From the NCBI RefSeq assembly GCF_024834075.1, contig NZ_JANUXR010000006.1, forward strand, positions 1 through 64,000: a stretch of DNA of 64,000 bases, written 5' to 3'. The stretch is from Corynebacterium sp. HS2168-gen11 (GTDB lineage: Bacteria > Actinomycetota > Actinomycetes > Mycobacteriales > Mycobacteriaceae). The notes below the pieces were generated by a model. That model did not search any database. It saw nothing but the letters and a program-made list of their open reading frames with translations, and had not been told where the DNA came from. Positions 51,792 through 61,867 of this stretch are shown here, piece after piece (position 1 is the stretch's first letter; every line of letters begins with the position of its first letter). The position numbers and the translations under genes were made by a program.

Positions 51792-54700
51792 CTAATCTTC
51801 TGCCTTCAGCCGCATCAGCTTGGCGATTTCTGCCTCATCAGGAAGATCCGCCACCTCAAGCAACTTCTCATCGCGCACATAATAAAATGCACACTGCACA
51901 TTCGCAGGATCGCATTGCTGCATTTTTGCCCACGCGATGCGATACATGGCCAACTGCACTCGCACATCATGTAATTCTCGCGCATTTGGCGATTTACCCG
52001 TTTTCCAGTCGACAATCAGCCAACTGCCATCAGGCTGCGCAAAAATCGCATCCATGCGTCCGCGGATCATTACGCCATCAATGAGCACTTCAAATGGATG
52101 CTCCACATACGTAGGCGTGCGATCTGCCCACGGGCTTGCGAGGAACTTTTGCTGCAGTTCAATCAAGATAGGATCTTCGACTGCTGCCTCATCCACGGTG
52201 TCGGCGAATAAATCCTGTGCGGCGAAACGATGTTCCAACCACGCATGGAAACCTGTGCCACGCTTGGCATATGCATTTGGCTTAAATGGAATTGGACGAC
52301 GTTGTCGGCGGGCGAACTGCTCTGGATTGGTCTGGAATGCCACAATATCAGTCGCGGTGAGTTGGTTCGACAAAGGCACATTCACCGTTGCGGCAGCGTG
52401 GCGTTCATGCTCTTCGATTAATGCCGTCACGTCGCGTTCCCAGAGCTGATAAATTTCTTTCTCATCTCGATATTCAGGCAGTTGCTCATACGCAGCCTTG
52501 ACCTTTGTTACCGCAGGTGCAAGGCGCTTTGCGACGAGTTCAAGCCCCTTAGATGGGAAATATTTATTCGCCGATGCTGCAGCTGCTTCATCAACATCGT
52601 CTGATGCAGCGCCAGATTCTGCCCACGCAACTACCGATGCTGGGTAGTGCTGTTTGAGCAATTCCAACTGCTGATACGGTTTCACTGTCCTTGACTTCGT
52701 CGGATCTGCCGAACCAGTAATACTTAAATATGTTTCCGCGCGCGTTAGGGCAACATAAAACAGCCGGATGGTTTCTTCTCCAGCAACCTCTTTGAACTCC
52801 GCCATATGCGCTTTTAATTCTACTTCCAGCTCTTTGCGATCCCAAGCGTCATCGGGTTCAAATACCGGCATACCTAAACCTTCATCATTTTCTCGTGCAT
52901 CGCCGCGCAACGTAGACGGTAGTATGGCTTCATTTTTTACCCATGTCGTAGTTTTATTGTCATAGGTAGAGCTATCCGCATGCACGACATAGACATACTG
53001 CCACTCCAAACCTTTGGCTTTATGGACCGTCATAATCTGCACTCGCTCAGCATTTACGCGTACTTCGCCAGCGGAAAGGCCTTTATCGTGCGTGCGAGCT
53101 TGTGTGAGATAGTCTAGGAATTTTGGCAGGCTGGCTCCCGGAATCGCAGCGAATTGTTGAACTTCTTCATAGAAGCGTTCCAGATGGGAAAGTCCGGCAG
53201 CTCCATCTGCATAAGGGTTTTCGCGCGCCAGGATCTCCGTGCGGATACCCATGACTTGTTCAATGGCAACAAATAATTCTGGCAAATTATAGCCCAACGC
53301 GTAGGTACGCAATTCGCGTAACTGGCTTCCTAACTTCCGCAAACGTGCAAGTCCTGTAGGAGAATACCCTGCGGCGTCGCCAAGATCTGCTAGTACATCG
53401 CCTAATCCCACCATCAAGTCTGGTCGGGTTGGGATTAATGCTTCTAAGCTTGCGCGCAGTTGATCTTCTGGGCTCAGCGATTCAACATCCGCTGTGTCAC
53501 CGTTGGTATCATGCGGATCTTGCATCTGCCTGCTCAATTGCTTGCTGCGGCGGGCTAACTGCAAAATATCTGCCATGCCTAATCCCACCATTGGCGAGGT
53601 GAGGACACGCAAAGCCGCAGGGGAATCATATGGTCGGATCAGCACCGTAGCAATAGCCACGAGATCAGCGATTTCTGGAATATCCAGTAATGCTTCTGAT
53701 CCCACAATTTCCACTGGTACACCAGCCATCCGCAATGCCGCTGCTATCGGCGCCATATGATAATTTTTTCGCACCAATACTGCAGCAGTAAACGGCTCAG
53801 TACGATCACGCTGCTGATAAACCTTGGCTACGTTTTGTGCCACCGCAGCGATTTCTTCTTCTTTGGTGGCATAGAATCCCAATTCCACAGTGCCTGCTTC
53901 GCGATTCGGCACGGACACTAAAGGTTGCACTGGTCGACGGCTATCCGTCGGTGGCCCTAAAACAGCATTAGCGACGGTATTTGCCATTTCCAATACCGCA
54001 GATGGATTGCGGAAACTCATGGTCAATTCTTTTTTCTGCGCTGGTGGCTCATACGGTGCGACGAAGTCAGTCATAAACCGATCAAGATTAGCCGCTGTTG
54101 CACCACGCCAACCATAAATAGATTGCATTGGATCGCCCACTGCGGTCACCGCACAACCTGCAAATAAGCTCGATAATAAGATGCGCTGTGCATGCGAAGT
54201 ATCTTGATATTCATCGAGGAAAATTGCATCATAGCGCTGCCTAAAATGCTTACGCACCAGCGGATGTTCCTGAGCCAACCGTGCCGCAATGCTCATTTGT
54301 TCGCCAAATGTCATCAAATTACGTTCACTCAAGGTTTCTTTGAGTTTCTTCACCAATGGTAGATATTCAGCACGTACAAGTTGAGCGGTACGATATTGCA
54401 TCATGTCACCATTCAACTTTTTACCCTGGTTTGAACGACGTGGACGCTCATCAATATATTCCACGAATGCTCGTGATTCTTCCAGAATATCGGCTGCATC
54501 AACCATGTGATTATCCATCTCAGAGGATAACGCCACTAACCTCTCAACTACCGTTGAGAATGCTTTATCCGAATGCAGTGGGCCTTGATATTCCCGAACC
54601 ACATCGGAGGCAATCATATACAGCTCAGTCTGTGAAATAATGCGTGACTGCGGTTCCACCGGCAATAAGAGACCAAATTCTGCAACGATTTGACCGGCAA

Positions 54701-55079
54701 AAGCGTCATAGGTCATCGCCTGCGGCTGACTTGAACGTAATCGTTGGGCTAATTGCCCAGTTGGATCCAACTGCTGCAATTGCGGAATACCCGCAAGTTG
54801 GACTAAACGTGTTCGCATACGTTGCGCCAATTGTTGGGCAGCTTTTCTGGTAAAGGTGAGACCGATGACGCGATCAGGATCGAGCATGCCATTTGCGACT
54901 TGCCAGACGACCCTTGCCGCCATTGTTTCGGTTTTGCCAGCACCTGCACCAGCAACCACCAATAAAGGTTCCAGTGGGTGTTCAATCACTGATGCTTGTT
55001 GCGGCGTCGGTGGAAATTTTTGCCCCAACCATCGCGATAATTCTTCAGGTGAGACTGGTGATTCAGCGCGCATGCTCAT
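51792..55079 (-). CDS. adnB: Helicase-nuclease subunit AdnB
   Basis: A 1095-residue UvrD-like motor with a C-terminal RecB-type nuclease. Walker A VVAGAGAGKTETM (about 42), FLDEYQDTSHAQ (II), VGDPMQSIYGWRG (III), VHKAKGLEWQYVYVVHAD (V) and IRLFYVALTRAE (VI) are complete. The nuclease has RGRMDAI, IVDWKTGK and QLAMYRIAW. AdnAB resects double-strand breaks in Actinobacteria, where AdnB is the leading motor. Its start overlaps the adnA stop (ATGA), so the subunits are cotranslated. Confidence 0.93.
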   Translation of the reverse strand: MSMRAESPVSPEELSRWLGQKFPPTPQQASVIEHPLEPLLVVAGAGAGKTETMAARVVWQVANGMLDPDRVIGLTFTRKAAQQLAQRMRTRLVQLAGIPQLQQLDPTGQLAQRLRSSQPQAMTYDAFAGQIVAEFGLLLPVEPQSRIISQTELYMIASDVVREYQGPLHSDKAFSTVVERLVALSSEMDNHMVDAADILEESRAFVEYIDERPRRSNQGKKLNGDMMQYRTAQLVRAEYLPLVKKLKETLSERNLMTFGEQMSIAARLAQEHPLVRKHFRQRYDAIFLDEYQDTSHAQRILLSSLFAGCAVTAVGDPMQSIYGWRGATAANLDRFMTDFVAPYEPPAQKKELTMSFRNPSAVLEMANTVANAVLGPPTDSRRPVQPLVSVPNREAGTVELGFYATKEEEIAAVAQNVAKVYQQRDRTEPFTAAVLVRKNYHMAPIAAALRMAGVPVEIVGSEALLDIPEIADLVAIATVLIRPYDSPAALRVLTSPMVGLGMADILQLARRSKQLSRQMQDPHDTNGDTADVESLSPEDQLRASLEALIPTRPDLMVGLGDVLADLGDAAGYSPTGLARLRKLGSQLRELRTYALGYNLPELFVAIEQVMGIRTEILARENPYADGAAGLSHLERFYEEVQQFAAIPGASLPKFLDYLTQARTHDKGLSAGEVRVNAERVQIMTVHKAKGLEWQYVYVVHADSSTYDNKTTTWVKNEAILPSTLRGDARENDEGLGMPVFEPDDAWDRKELEVELKAHMAEFKEVAGEETIRLFYVALTRAETYLSITGSADPTKSRTVKPYQQLELLKQHYPASVVAWAESGAASDDVDEAAAASANKYFPSKGLELVAKRLAPAVTKVKAAYEQLPEYRDEKEIYQLWERDVTALIEEHERHAAATVNVPLSNQLTATDIVAFQTNPEQFARRQRRPIPFKPNAYAKRGTGFHAWLEHRFAAQDLFADTVDEAAVEDPILIELQQKFLASPWADRTPTYVEHPFEVLIDGVMIRGRMDAIFAQPDGSWLIVDWKTGKSPNARELHDVRVQLAMYRIAWAKMQQCDPANVQCAFYYVRDEKLLEVADLPDEAEIAKLMRLKAED

Positions 55080-58000
55080 AGCTGCTCCTCAGTGGTTGGA
55101 AGTGGCGTTAATCGCAATCCTTGTTGCGTTGGGCACACATGGGTCAACGTACAGTGGTCGCACAGTTCTGATCGTTGTGTCCGAAGTGTAGGACCTGTTA
55201 AGTCCTCATATAGTTGTTCTAAAGATTCGGCAAATTCTGCAAGTTCAGCAGGAGTTTTCGCGTTTTGCTTGAGTACCTTAACGGCACGGTATACCAGGAT
55301 CTCTGGATACACTAACTCAGCAGCTTCAACTTTGAGCCCTTCACCAGTGACAATTTCATGTTCTCGCATCTGGCCGTGGTGGAGCGCCAACTGATATGCC
55401 AATAGCTGCTTATGCTCTTCCGCTTTTGGTGCGGTTATGGCAGACTTACCAGTTTTGAAATCAATGATAAGGCAACTGCCGTTGCTATTTTGCTCAAGCC
55501 TGTCAATTCGGCCTTGAATGTGCACCTTCTCCGAAATGCTGACATCTAGCATGATTTCGTTTTTGGCAACCGCATCGAAGGACTCACGCTCTTTTACCCA
55601 TTGTTCCAACTGCTCAAGGGTTTGCATAAACTCCTGAAATTTTGCATCTTGCTGCCATGCAGGATTATTGAATAAGCGCTGGTACGTATGCGCAACAAGG
55701 AGCCGCACGACCTCTGGATCTGCACCATTGCCATAGGCTTCAGCCGCAGCATGCAATAAACTACCGCGCAGTAATGTATCTGATGCCTCAAACTCTTCAA
55801 ACGCTTGCCCCAGTACGGCATGTAGTGGACACTGCAAAGCCTGGTTAATTTTTGATGGTGATAATGCACGTACCTGTAATGGTTCTTCGGTAGAAACTCC
55901 ACCATAACCCCACCACTGCTCAACATGTGCACCTGGGACACCGGCATTCGCAAGGCGCGCAAGTTGGCGTGCCGCTTGTTCTTGGGTGGTGGCATCTTGT
56001 GTCGGATCTTGTACAACACGACGCAGCTCAGCAATGATCGTCTCAGGCGCAAGTAGCCGGAGTGAAGGTGTTTCTACAGTGCCATCGAAGCGAGCTTCTT
56101 CTACCTCTGGTTCTGCTTGAGTAATTGCGACCTGCAATTCATGAACAAACCGAGAAGGCTCAATGGCTTCATCACTATCTGGTGCAGAAACCACCATTAC
56201 CGATAATGATCCGGTTGCGCGTGAACAGCACATCCGGAACAGTCGTCGTTCTTCTGCTAAACGCTCGTGGTTACGCGAAACTGGGGTGCCAGGTGGAATC
56301 TGTTCATCTAAATATTCCAATAATTCTTCTTGTTGGAATAAATCGCCCGTTTCACGGAAATCAGGCCACAGGCCTTCTTGGGCACCAGCAACAATTACTG
56401 TATCCCATTGCAAGCCACTGGCGCTGTGCGCAGTTATTAAGGTGACGGCATCTGGCGCAACAAGTCGACGATCACGCACATTGGTGGCAATTTCTTGGGC
56501 GCGAATATGCTCAATAAACGCATCAATACCGGCATGTGGCTGGCGCTCAGCGTAATCACCAGCAGCATCAAATAATGCCATCATGGCATCAAGATCATGA
56601 TCTGCTTGTGAACCAGCTGATCCGCCTCTTAAGCTCACGGCTAAGAGGTGATTCCCCAGACCAGTTACATCCCAGGTATTCCACAAGATTTCTTCCACGC
56701 TGCCCTCAATTTGGGCTGCTTGGATAACTGCGCGAATCCGCTCGAGAATCTGATACTCACGTTCACTGATGGTTTCTTCCAACAAAGCTTGCAGCTCAGA
56801 ATCAATGGTTGCTTCACGCGCATAGCTCGCCAACACCTCAAGTGCTACACGTAGTGGTGCATCAGATGTATCATCACCATGTGCACGCACTCGACGCAAT
56901 TCAGCAAGGCGTAATCCTCGTAACAACCTGCGTAAAATCACTGGATCAGCACCACCGATTGGGCTGATACAGAGAGCCTCAAACTGGCTTATACTTCCGC
57001 CATGACGTGCACTTTCAATCGCGGTGATTAGCGCTTCAACCAAGTGATTATTTTGGAGCACACGTGCAGTTGTTTCAGTGGTGACTGGCACTCCAGCGGC
57101 AAGTAAGGCTCGCCGGATCTCCTCACGCTGGCCGGTGTGGCGCACCAATACGGCCATTTGATTCCACGGGAGAGATTGTTCTAGGTGAGCGCGTCGTAAA
57201 GCATCGGCGACGCCAACTGCAAGATCTTGCTCGCGCGAAAACGTCGTAATCGTTGTGCTCGTTGGCTTGCGGAATGATTGGGTCAGATGCAGCTGGTGCT
57301 CAGGCTGATAATCTTGCAAAAACTCAGGTCGGGCGCCGCGGAAATGATAAATGGAATGCTCAAGATTACCTGCAATTACAGAAAACTGAGTATGCAAGCG
57401 TAATTCCTGTAAAAAGGCGGCAGATTGCGGATCAAGATGCTGAGCATCATCAACCAACAGCACTTTGACGCCTGTGGAGGAAAGATCGTGGGCAAGCACT
57501 TTATGCATAAGCTCAGCGGCACTCACCACATGCGCGCCAGAAAGAGCCATAACCTGTCTATATTCAGTTAGAAAGGCCGCTGCACTGGACCATATTGGGC
57601 GGTCGAATTGCTCGCCAATAGCTTTCAGCTGAGCTGCATCGCAACCACGTTCGACTGCACGAAGAAGGAAATCACGAACTGCGAGAGCGAATCCTTTTAA
57701 CGGAACGGCATTTCGGATCTCTGCCGGCCAGTGGCTAACTTGCCGTATTTTCGACTCATTACGCAGCATTTCGCCCATAATGGCGTCTTGTTCAGCACCT
57801 GTCAGCAGACGTAAAGAATCGCCTTCAAATTTACGCAACAATTCAAACGCTGCGGAGTGAACACTGCGCACAGTTGTTTGAGCAGCACCATAGTGGCGTG
57901 TGCCCAGTCGTTGCACGAGCTGCGCATGTAATCGTGATGCAGACGATTTTGAAGGCGCAATGATCATAATTTCGTCAGGCAAAACACCATCATCAAGACA

Positions 58001-58258
58001 CGCAATCGCCGTATCGATGAGCAGGGATGATACGCCCGTGCCTGCCTCACCTGTAAGTTTCCAATGGCCAGTGCGGAGACGATACAAATCGTTGTCCCAC
58101 TGGTGTTCGGGAATGTTGTGCTGTTCACGGTAGAGACGCACCGTTGGGACAGGTGGAATGAGTTTCACACGGTGATCATTCCCAGCGGTATCAGCGGTAT
58201 TAGTGACAGTCGTAACAGCACCGCTTGGCGGTGCATCAGTATGTGGTGGTAGGTGCAT
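55076..58258 (-). CDS. adnA: Helicase-nuclease subunit AdnA
   Basis: A 1060-residue partner of AdnB. The motor is degenerate at Walker A: TGEAGTGVSSLL has Val where the catalytic Lys should be, fitting the known minor motor role of AdnA. LLVDDAQHL (II) and LITAHSASGLQWDTVIVAG (V) remain. The C-terminal nuclease has QGRIDRLE and LIIDFKTGK. Cys in LQCPLHAVL and the later CDHCTLTHVCP supply the four ligands of an AddB-type Fe-S cluster. The stop overlaps the adnB start. Confidence 0.92.
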   Translation of the reverse strand: MHLPPHTDAPPSGAVTTVTNTADTAGNDHRVKLIPPVPTVRLYREQHNIPEHQWDNDLYRLRTGHWKLTGEAGTGVSSLLIDTAIACLDDGVLPDEIMIIAPSKSSASRLHAQLVQRLGTRHYGAAQTTVRSVHSAAFELLRKFEGDSLRLLTGAEQDAIMGEMLRNESKIRQVSHWPAEIRNAVPLKGFALAVRDFLLRAVERGCDAAQLKAIGEQFDRPIWSSAAAFLTEYRQVMALSGAHVVSAAELMHKVLAHDLSSTGVKVLLVDDAQHLDPQSAAFLQELRLHTQFSVIAGNLEHSIYHFRGARPEFLQDYQPEHQLHLTQSFRKPTSTTITTFSREQDLAVGVADALRRAHLEQSLPWNQMAVLVRHTGQREEIRRALLAAGVPVTTETTARVLQNNHLVEALITAIESARHGGSISQFEALCISPIGGADPVILRRLLRGLRLAELRRVRAHGDDTSDAPLRVALEVLASYAREATIDSELQALLEETISEREYQILERIRAVIQAAQIEGSVEEILWNTWDVTGLGNHLLAVSLRGGSAGSQADHDLDAMMALFDAAGDYAERQPHAGIDAFIEHIRAQEIATNVRDRRLVAPDAVTLITAHSASGLQWDTVIVAGAQEGLWPDFRETGDLFQQEELLEYLDEQIPPGTPVSRNHERLAEERRLFRMCCSRATGSLSVMVVSAPDSDEAIEPSRFVHELQVAITQAEPEVEEARFDGTVETPSLRLLAPETIIAELRRVVQDPTQDATTQEQAARQLARLANAGVPGAHVEQWWGYGGVSTEEPLQVRALSPSKINQALQCPLHAVLGQAFEEFEASDTLLRGSLLHAAAEAYGNGADPEVVRLLVAHTYQRLFNNPAWQQDAKFQEFMQTLEQLEQWVKERESFDAVAKNEIMLDVSISEKVHIQGRIDRLEQNSNGSCLIIDFKTGKSAITAPKAEEHKQLLAYQLALHHGQMREHEIVTGEGLKVEAAELVYPEILVYRAVKVLKQNAKTPAELAEFAESLEQLYEDLTGPTLRTQRSELCDHCTLTHVCPTQQGLRLTPLPTTEEQL

Positions 58259-58260
58259 GA

Positions 58261-59127
58261 TTATCCATCAATATGCTGCAGGACAATTGGGGTGAGCCAC
58301 TGCAGGTTCGTTCCAGTATTTGCAGTTGCGCCGGGGTGAAAGGCATGAACATAGAGCCGATACAATAAGGCGCGAATAAGTAATTGATCAAGGTGTGCCA
58401 GGTGTCGATACCTGCGTAAGATATTAACATCGACCGCATTATTCAATAAGGCATCAATCATCGTTTGTGCCGCTGTCGTACCGAATGGATGCAGGCTGAG
58501 GGCAAAATCCGTCACCGTGGGTGCGTGCTGGCCAGAATAAATAGTCGTAGCAAACATATCACTATGTGTCAGCTGGACTGGTACATCAGCAAGTGGGCGC
58601 AGACGACGCCGAAGTCTACGAATCAAATCATAGGCTGCTTCTTGCGCAGGAATTTCCGGATCAAAGTCGGCTAATCCATCGTCATGCTCATTCCACGCAC
58701 ATTGATCAGCCCGAGTAAATGCATCGTTACCATGCACATTTTGGAGGCTTTCAGGGATTGCATGTTCTGCAAAACTTTCGTCAAGCCGTAATGCCGCTGC
58801 AACAGTTTCATCTACCCGGCGCGCAATGGATCCCGCAACCCAGGTCGATGCTCGCCAGCCGCCGTTGATGAATCGACCATCTGAGGTACGCACTGGGCGA
58901 ACAATGCGAACTCCTGGCACGCTTAAATGTTCGCGGATGCGTGAACTTAGCGCCGCACGGTTGGTGTGAATCACGGGCATGATCACGGTATCAGCAATGC
59001 GCCAGCCGTAATCCCACGCGACTCCCATGCGCTGAGCTGGGATATGTGGTGCGAGATGGAAGACATCTCGCACAGCATCGGGAACTCCATGCGGAGTAAT
59101 TTCTGGTATCTGTGGATCGGTTACCAT
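58261..59127 (-). CDS. TIGR02569-family protein (aminoglycoside phosphotransferase-like fold)
   Basis: A 288-residue actinobacterial protein. VQLTHSDMFATTIYSG followed by TVTDFALSLHPFG resembles the catalytic HxDxxxxN loop and DFG-like Asp of phosphotransferases, though the Asn is replaced. An ATP-binding Gly loop is not obvious, so catalysis is uncertain. GGAAGC 7 bases before the ATG supports this start over one 6 codons upstream. It adjoins adnA, as in mycobacteria (Rv3205c region). Confidence 0.75.
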   Translation of the reverse strand: MVTDPQIPEITPHGVPDAVRDVFHLAPHIPAQRMGVAWDYGWRIADTVIMPVIHTNRAALSSRIREHLSVPGVRIVRPVRTSDGRFINGGWRASTWVAGSIARRVDETVAAALRLDESFAEHAIPESLQNVHGNDAFTRADQCAWNEHDDGLADFDPEIPAQEAAYDLIRRLRRRLRPLADVPVQLTHSDMFATTIYSGQHAPTVTDFALSLHPFGTTAAQTMIDALLNNAVDVNILRRYRHLAHLDQLLIRALLYRLYVHAFHPGATANTGTNLQWLTPIVLQHIDG

Positions 59128-59166
59128 AGCGGATGCTTCCTTCAAGCTAGCACGGATGTCGCGAGG

Positions 59167-60081
59167 TTAAATCAATGGATATGGCCATGGATTTGCACGG
59201 CAGACAAGTCCATCGTCTTTATAAACTTCATTTGGGTCGATAGTAAAGAGTTCAGAATTGCTCAAACTAATTGTTTGTTGCATCATCACTGGCGCTAATT
59301 CGCCTTGACCACCGCATGGTTCATGCAGGCCGTAGCCAATTCCATGACCAACTTCGTGGTTAATCAGATATTGACGGTAGCGTCCAAGATCACCTTCAAA
59401 AGTGCCAGCACCACGGACCCACCTGGATTCATTAATAATCACACGGTTGCCGATACCAAAGAAACAAGAAGTTTCCATATCAATACTCACACCACAGCTT
59501 TCGTGAGTGGTTTGTACACTGGTGAGTTGAATACGCAAGTCTGGTTCAACTCCTGGCGTAAGTTCGATGTGCTCAAAGCGGAATCTCGGATCATGCGTCC
59601 AACCATTCACGCTGGTAAGTGTGGCATCAACGAGTTTGGCAAAAGCCTCATCACCGCCATAGGCGGAGGTATCAATGCCCTCTTCGACCTCAGTAATATA
59701 ACGGATTGTCCGTTCTTCGCCCTTCCCTGCTGCTGCCCCAGGCGTGCCGACGACGCGGAATTTCCCTGCCCCTTTAATGGTAAAAGGATCTCCTGGCGGC
59801 AAAGCGGTTTTATTACGGATCTCTTGAGTCATCGTCGCTGGATTTGGACCGTGCTCATGATCGTGCTCTGCCGCAACCTGCTCGGTGACAGTTTGAGTGA
59901 CAACTGTGCTGCCTGATTGTGCGGAAGTGGAAGAAGCTGGACTGGTGAAAACGTCGACAAGCACCCAAATCGTAATAATTGTGAGCACTGGGATGGCATA
60001 CGCACGCCAGCCATACAGTGCCACGAACTCGGCAAACGCAGTGCGTAGTGAGAAGTGCTGAGGTACTTGTTGATCGCGCAT
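59167..60081 (-). CDS. DUF3152 membrane-anchored metalloprotease-like protein
   Basis: A 304-residue protein with a cytoplasmic start, one membrane helix (about 24-46) and a Thr/Gln/Glu linker, then the DUF3152 domain. NHEVGHGIGYGLHEPC (about 251) is an HExxHxxGxxH metzincin-type zinc site. Further marks are HDPRFRFEHIELTPG and two Cys pairs likely to form disulfides. It acts outside the cell membrane; substrates are unknown. Confidence 0.88.
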   Translation of the reverse strand: MRDQQVPQHFSLRTAFAEFVALYGWRAYAIPVLTIITIWVLVDVFTSPASSTSAQSGSTVVTQTVTEQVAAEHDHEHGPNPATMTQEIRNKTALPPGDPFTIKGAGKFRVVGTPGAAAGKGEERTIRYITEVEEGIDTSAYGGDEAFAKLVDATLTSVNGWTHDPRFRFEHIELTPGVEPDLRIQLTSVQTTHESCGVSIDMETSCFFGIGNRVIINESRWVRGAGTFEGDLGRYRQYLINHEVGHGIGYGLHEPCGGQGELAPVMMQQTISLSNSELFTIDPNEVYKDDGLVCRANPWPYPLI

Positions 60082-60111
60082 TATGGTCTCGCTCGTCGGT
60101 GAAAAGTGGTG

Positions 60112-60348
60112 TTAGGATTCGGTAACGCCAGCAAAGCCAACGGTACGTTGTGCATCCTCACCAATTTGTACATACGCAACCTGGTTGCTGCGCACTAAGA
60201 AACGGCGGCCTTTATCGTCTTGGAATTGCAATACGCTGGCGGCGTCGGCCAAGCCTTCTTGCACAGTCGCGGTGACTTCTTCTTGGGTTTGGGAGTTTTT
60301 AATAATCAGTTCACGTGGTGAATCGATAAATCCAATTGTGATGACCAT
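60112..60348 (-). CDS. DUF3107 family protein
   Basis: A 78-residue conserved actinobacterial protein (ITIGFIDSPRELII, FLVRSNQVAYVQIG). AAGGAAA 5 bases before the ATG fixes the start; the frame is open 19 codons further. The homologue is Rv3208A (TB9.4). Function unknown. Confidence 0.88.
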   Translation of the reverse strand: MVITIGFIDSPRELIIKNSQTQEEVTATVQEGLADAASVLQFQDDKGRRFLVRSNQVAYVQIGEDAQRTVGFAGVTES

Positions 60349-60516
60349 AAGCGTTTCCTTTTCTCTTACACCTGTTATGCACAAGGTGTTGCGTGTGTAC
60401 GACAATGCGCCTGCAGTTCGGGCAGCAAGTGCACTGATATTACGATCTTAGTCATAAATGGCAGTGTTGGGGGCAATACTAACCGTAGTTACTTACAAAA
60501 TCCCTCATAAAAACAG

Positions 60517-60522
60517 TACTAT
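60517..60522 (+). promoter_or_regulatory. Promoter -10 element implying a leaderless helicase mRNA
   Basis: TACTAT ends 7 bases before the GTG at 60530. Transcription starting at that G would give a leaderless message, common in Actinobacteria. No ribosome site precedes either candidate start. Confidence 0.45.
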
Positions 60523-60529
60523 CGAAAAG

Positions 60530-61867
60530 GTGAATACTTTAGGAACCCAACCGACGTTCTTTGAACTTGGTGTGGCAGCTGAAATTACCCGCGCACTCGC
60601 AGAACTTGGTATTACGCGGACCTTTGCGATTCAAGAATTGACGTTACCGATTGCACTTGATGGGCGTGATCTCATTGGGCAGGCGCGCACCGGTATGGGC
60701 AAGACGTATGGTTTCGGTGTTCCGTTGCTTGATCGAGTCTTTGATGCAGCAGACGTTGCCGAGCTTGATGGGACGCCGCGAGCACTGGTGGTGGTGCCAA
60801 CGCGCGAATTAGCGGTGCAAGTAAGTGACGACTTTACAAAAGCTGCAAAATACACGCCATTGCGCATTGCGACGTTATATGGTGGTCGCCCGATTGAAGA
60901 GCAAGAAGCCTTGCTGAACAAGGGCACTGATGTGGTAATCGGTACCCCAGGGCGTCTGTTAGATTTACATCAGCGTGGAGTGTTGCGCCTGGATCAGGTA
61001 GCGATTTTAGTGCTCGATGAAGCCGATGAAATGCTAGATTTGGGATTTTTCCCAGATATTGAAAAACTGCTGTCGGCATTAACGCATGACCACCAAACCA
61101 TGCTGTTCTCTGCCACCATGCCAGGGCCGGTCTTGACATTAGCACGGACCTTCTTGCGTCAACCGGTGCATATTCGCGCCGAAGAACCAGATGCGAAAGC
61201 GACGCATGCCTCCACCGAACAAGTGGTGTTTCAATCACACCAGATGGATAAACCTGCCTGCATTGCTCGCATTTTGCAAGCGCATGGCCGTGGGAAGACA
61301 ATTATTTTCACTCGCACCAAGCGTTCAGCTTCATCTGTTGCCGAAGATTTAGCAACGCGCGGTTTCTTAGTTGGTGCAGTGCATGGCGATTTAGGTCAAG
61401 GCGCGAGAGAGCAAGCACTACAAGCATTTCGCGCGGGCATGGTGGATATTTTGGTCGCCACCGACGTTGCTGCGCGCGGTATCGATGTTGATGATGTCAC
61501 CCATGTGGTCAATTATCAGACTCCAGATGATCCAATGACCTATGTGCATCGCATTGGGCGCACTGGTCGAGCTGGCCACACTGGTATCGCGGTGACTCTA
61601 GTTGGATACGATGAATTGTCCAAGTGGAAGGCCATTGATACCGAATTAGAGCTCGATCGCCCTGAACCTCCACGCTGGTTTAGTACCTCACCTGAGTTTT
61701 ATGAAGCGTTGGCGATTCCAGACAGCGCGCAAGAATATATTGGATCTGCGCGCAAGGTGTTTGGCAATCGTGTGCCTGCCAGCAGAACGCGCAGCTCAGG
61801 CCAGCGCTCGACACGTAGCAGTACTTCCCGATCCCGTTCGACTCGAAACCGTTCAACTCGTCGCTAA
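60530..61867 (+). CDS. DEAD-box RNA helicase (RhlE-like)
   Basis: A 445-residue RNA helicase. Motifs: Q-motif FFELGVAAEI to FAIQELTLP, I ARTGMGKTYG, Ia VPTRELA, Ib TPGRLL, II LDEADEMLD, III FSATMP, IV IIFTRTKRS, V VATDVAARGIDV, VI HRIGRTGRAG. The C terminus is Arg/Ser/Thr-rich (about 415-445) and should bind RNA. It remodels structured RNA in decay or ribosome assembly. The frame is open to an ATG at 60458, but homologues begin near FFELGVA and no ribosome site supports the longer form. The leaderless GTG is preferred. Confidence 0.9.
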   Translation: MNTLGTQPTFFELGVAAEITRALAELGITRTFAIQELTLPIALDGRDLIGQARTGMGKTYGFGVPLLDRVFDAADVAELDGTPRALVVVPTRELAVQVSDDFTKAAKYTPLRIATLYGGRPIEEQEALLNKGTDVVIGTPGRLLDLHQRGVLRLDQVAILVLDEADEMLDLGFFPDIEKLLSALTHDHQTMLFSATMPGPVLTLARTFLRQPVHIRAEEPDAKATHASTEQVVFQSHQMDKPACIARILQAHGRGKTIIFTRTKRSASSVAEDLATRGFLVGAVHGDLGQGAREQALQAFRAGMVDILVATDVAARGIDVDDVTHVVNYQTPDDPMTYVHRIGRTGRAGHTGIAVTLVGYDELSKWKAIDTELELDRPEPPRWFSTSPEFYEALAIPDSAQEYIGSARKVFGNRVPASRTRSSGQRSTRSSTSRSRSTRNRSTRR

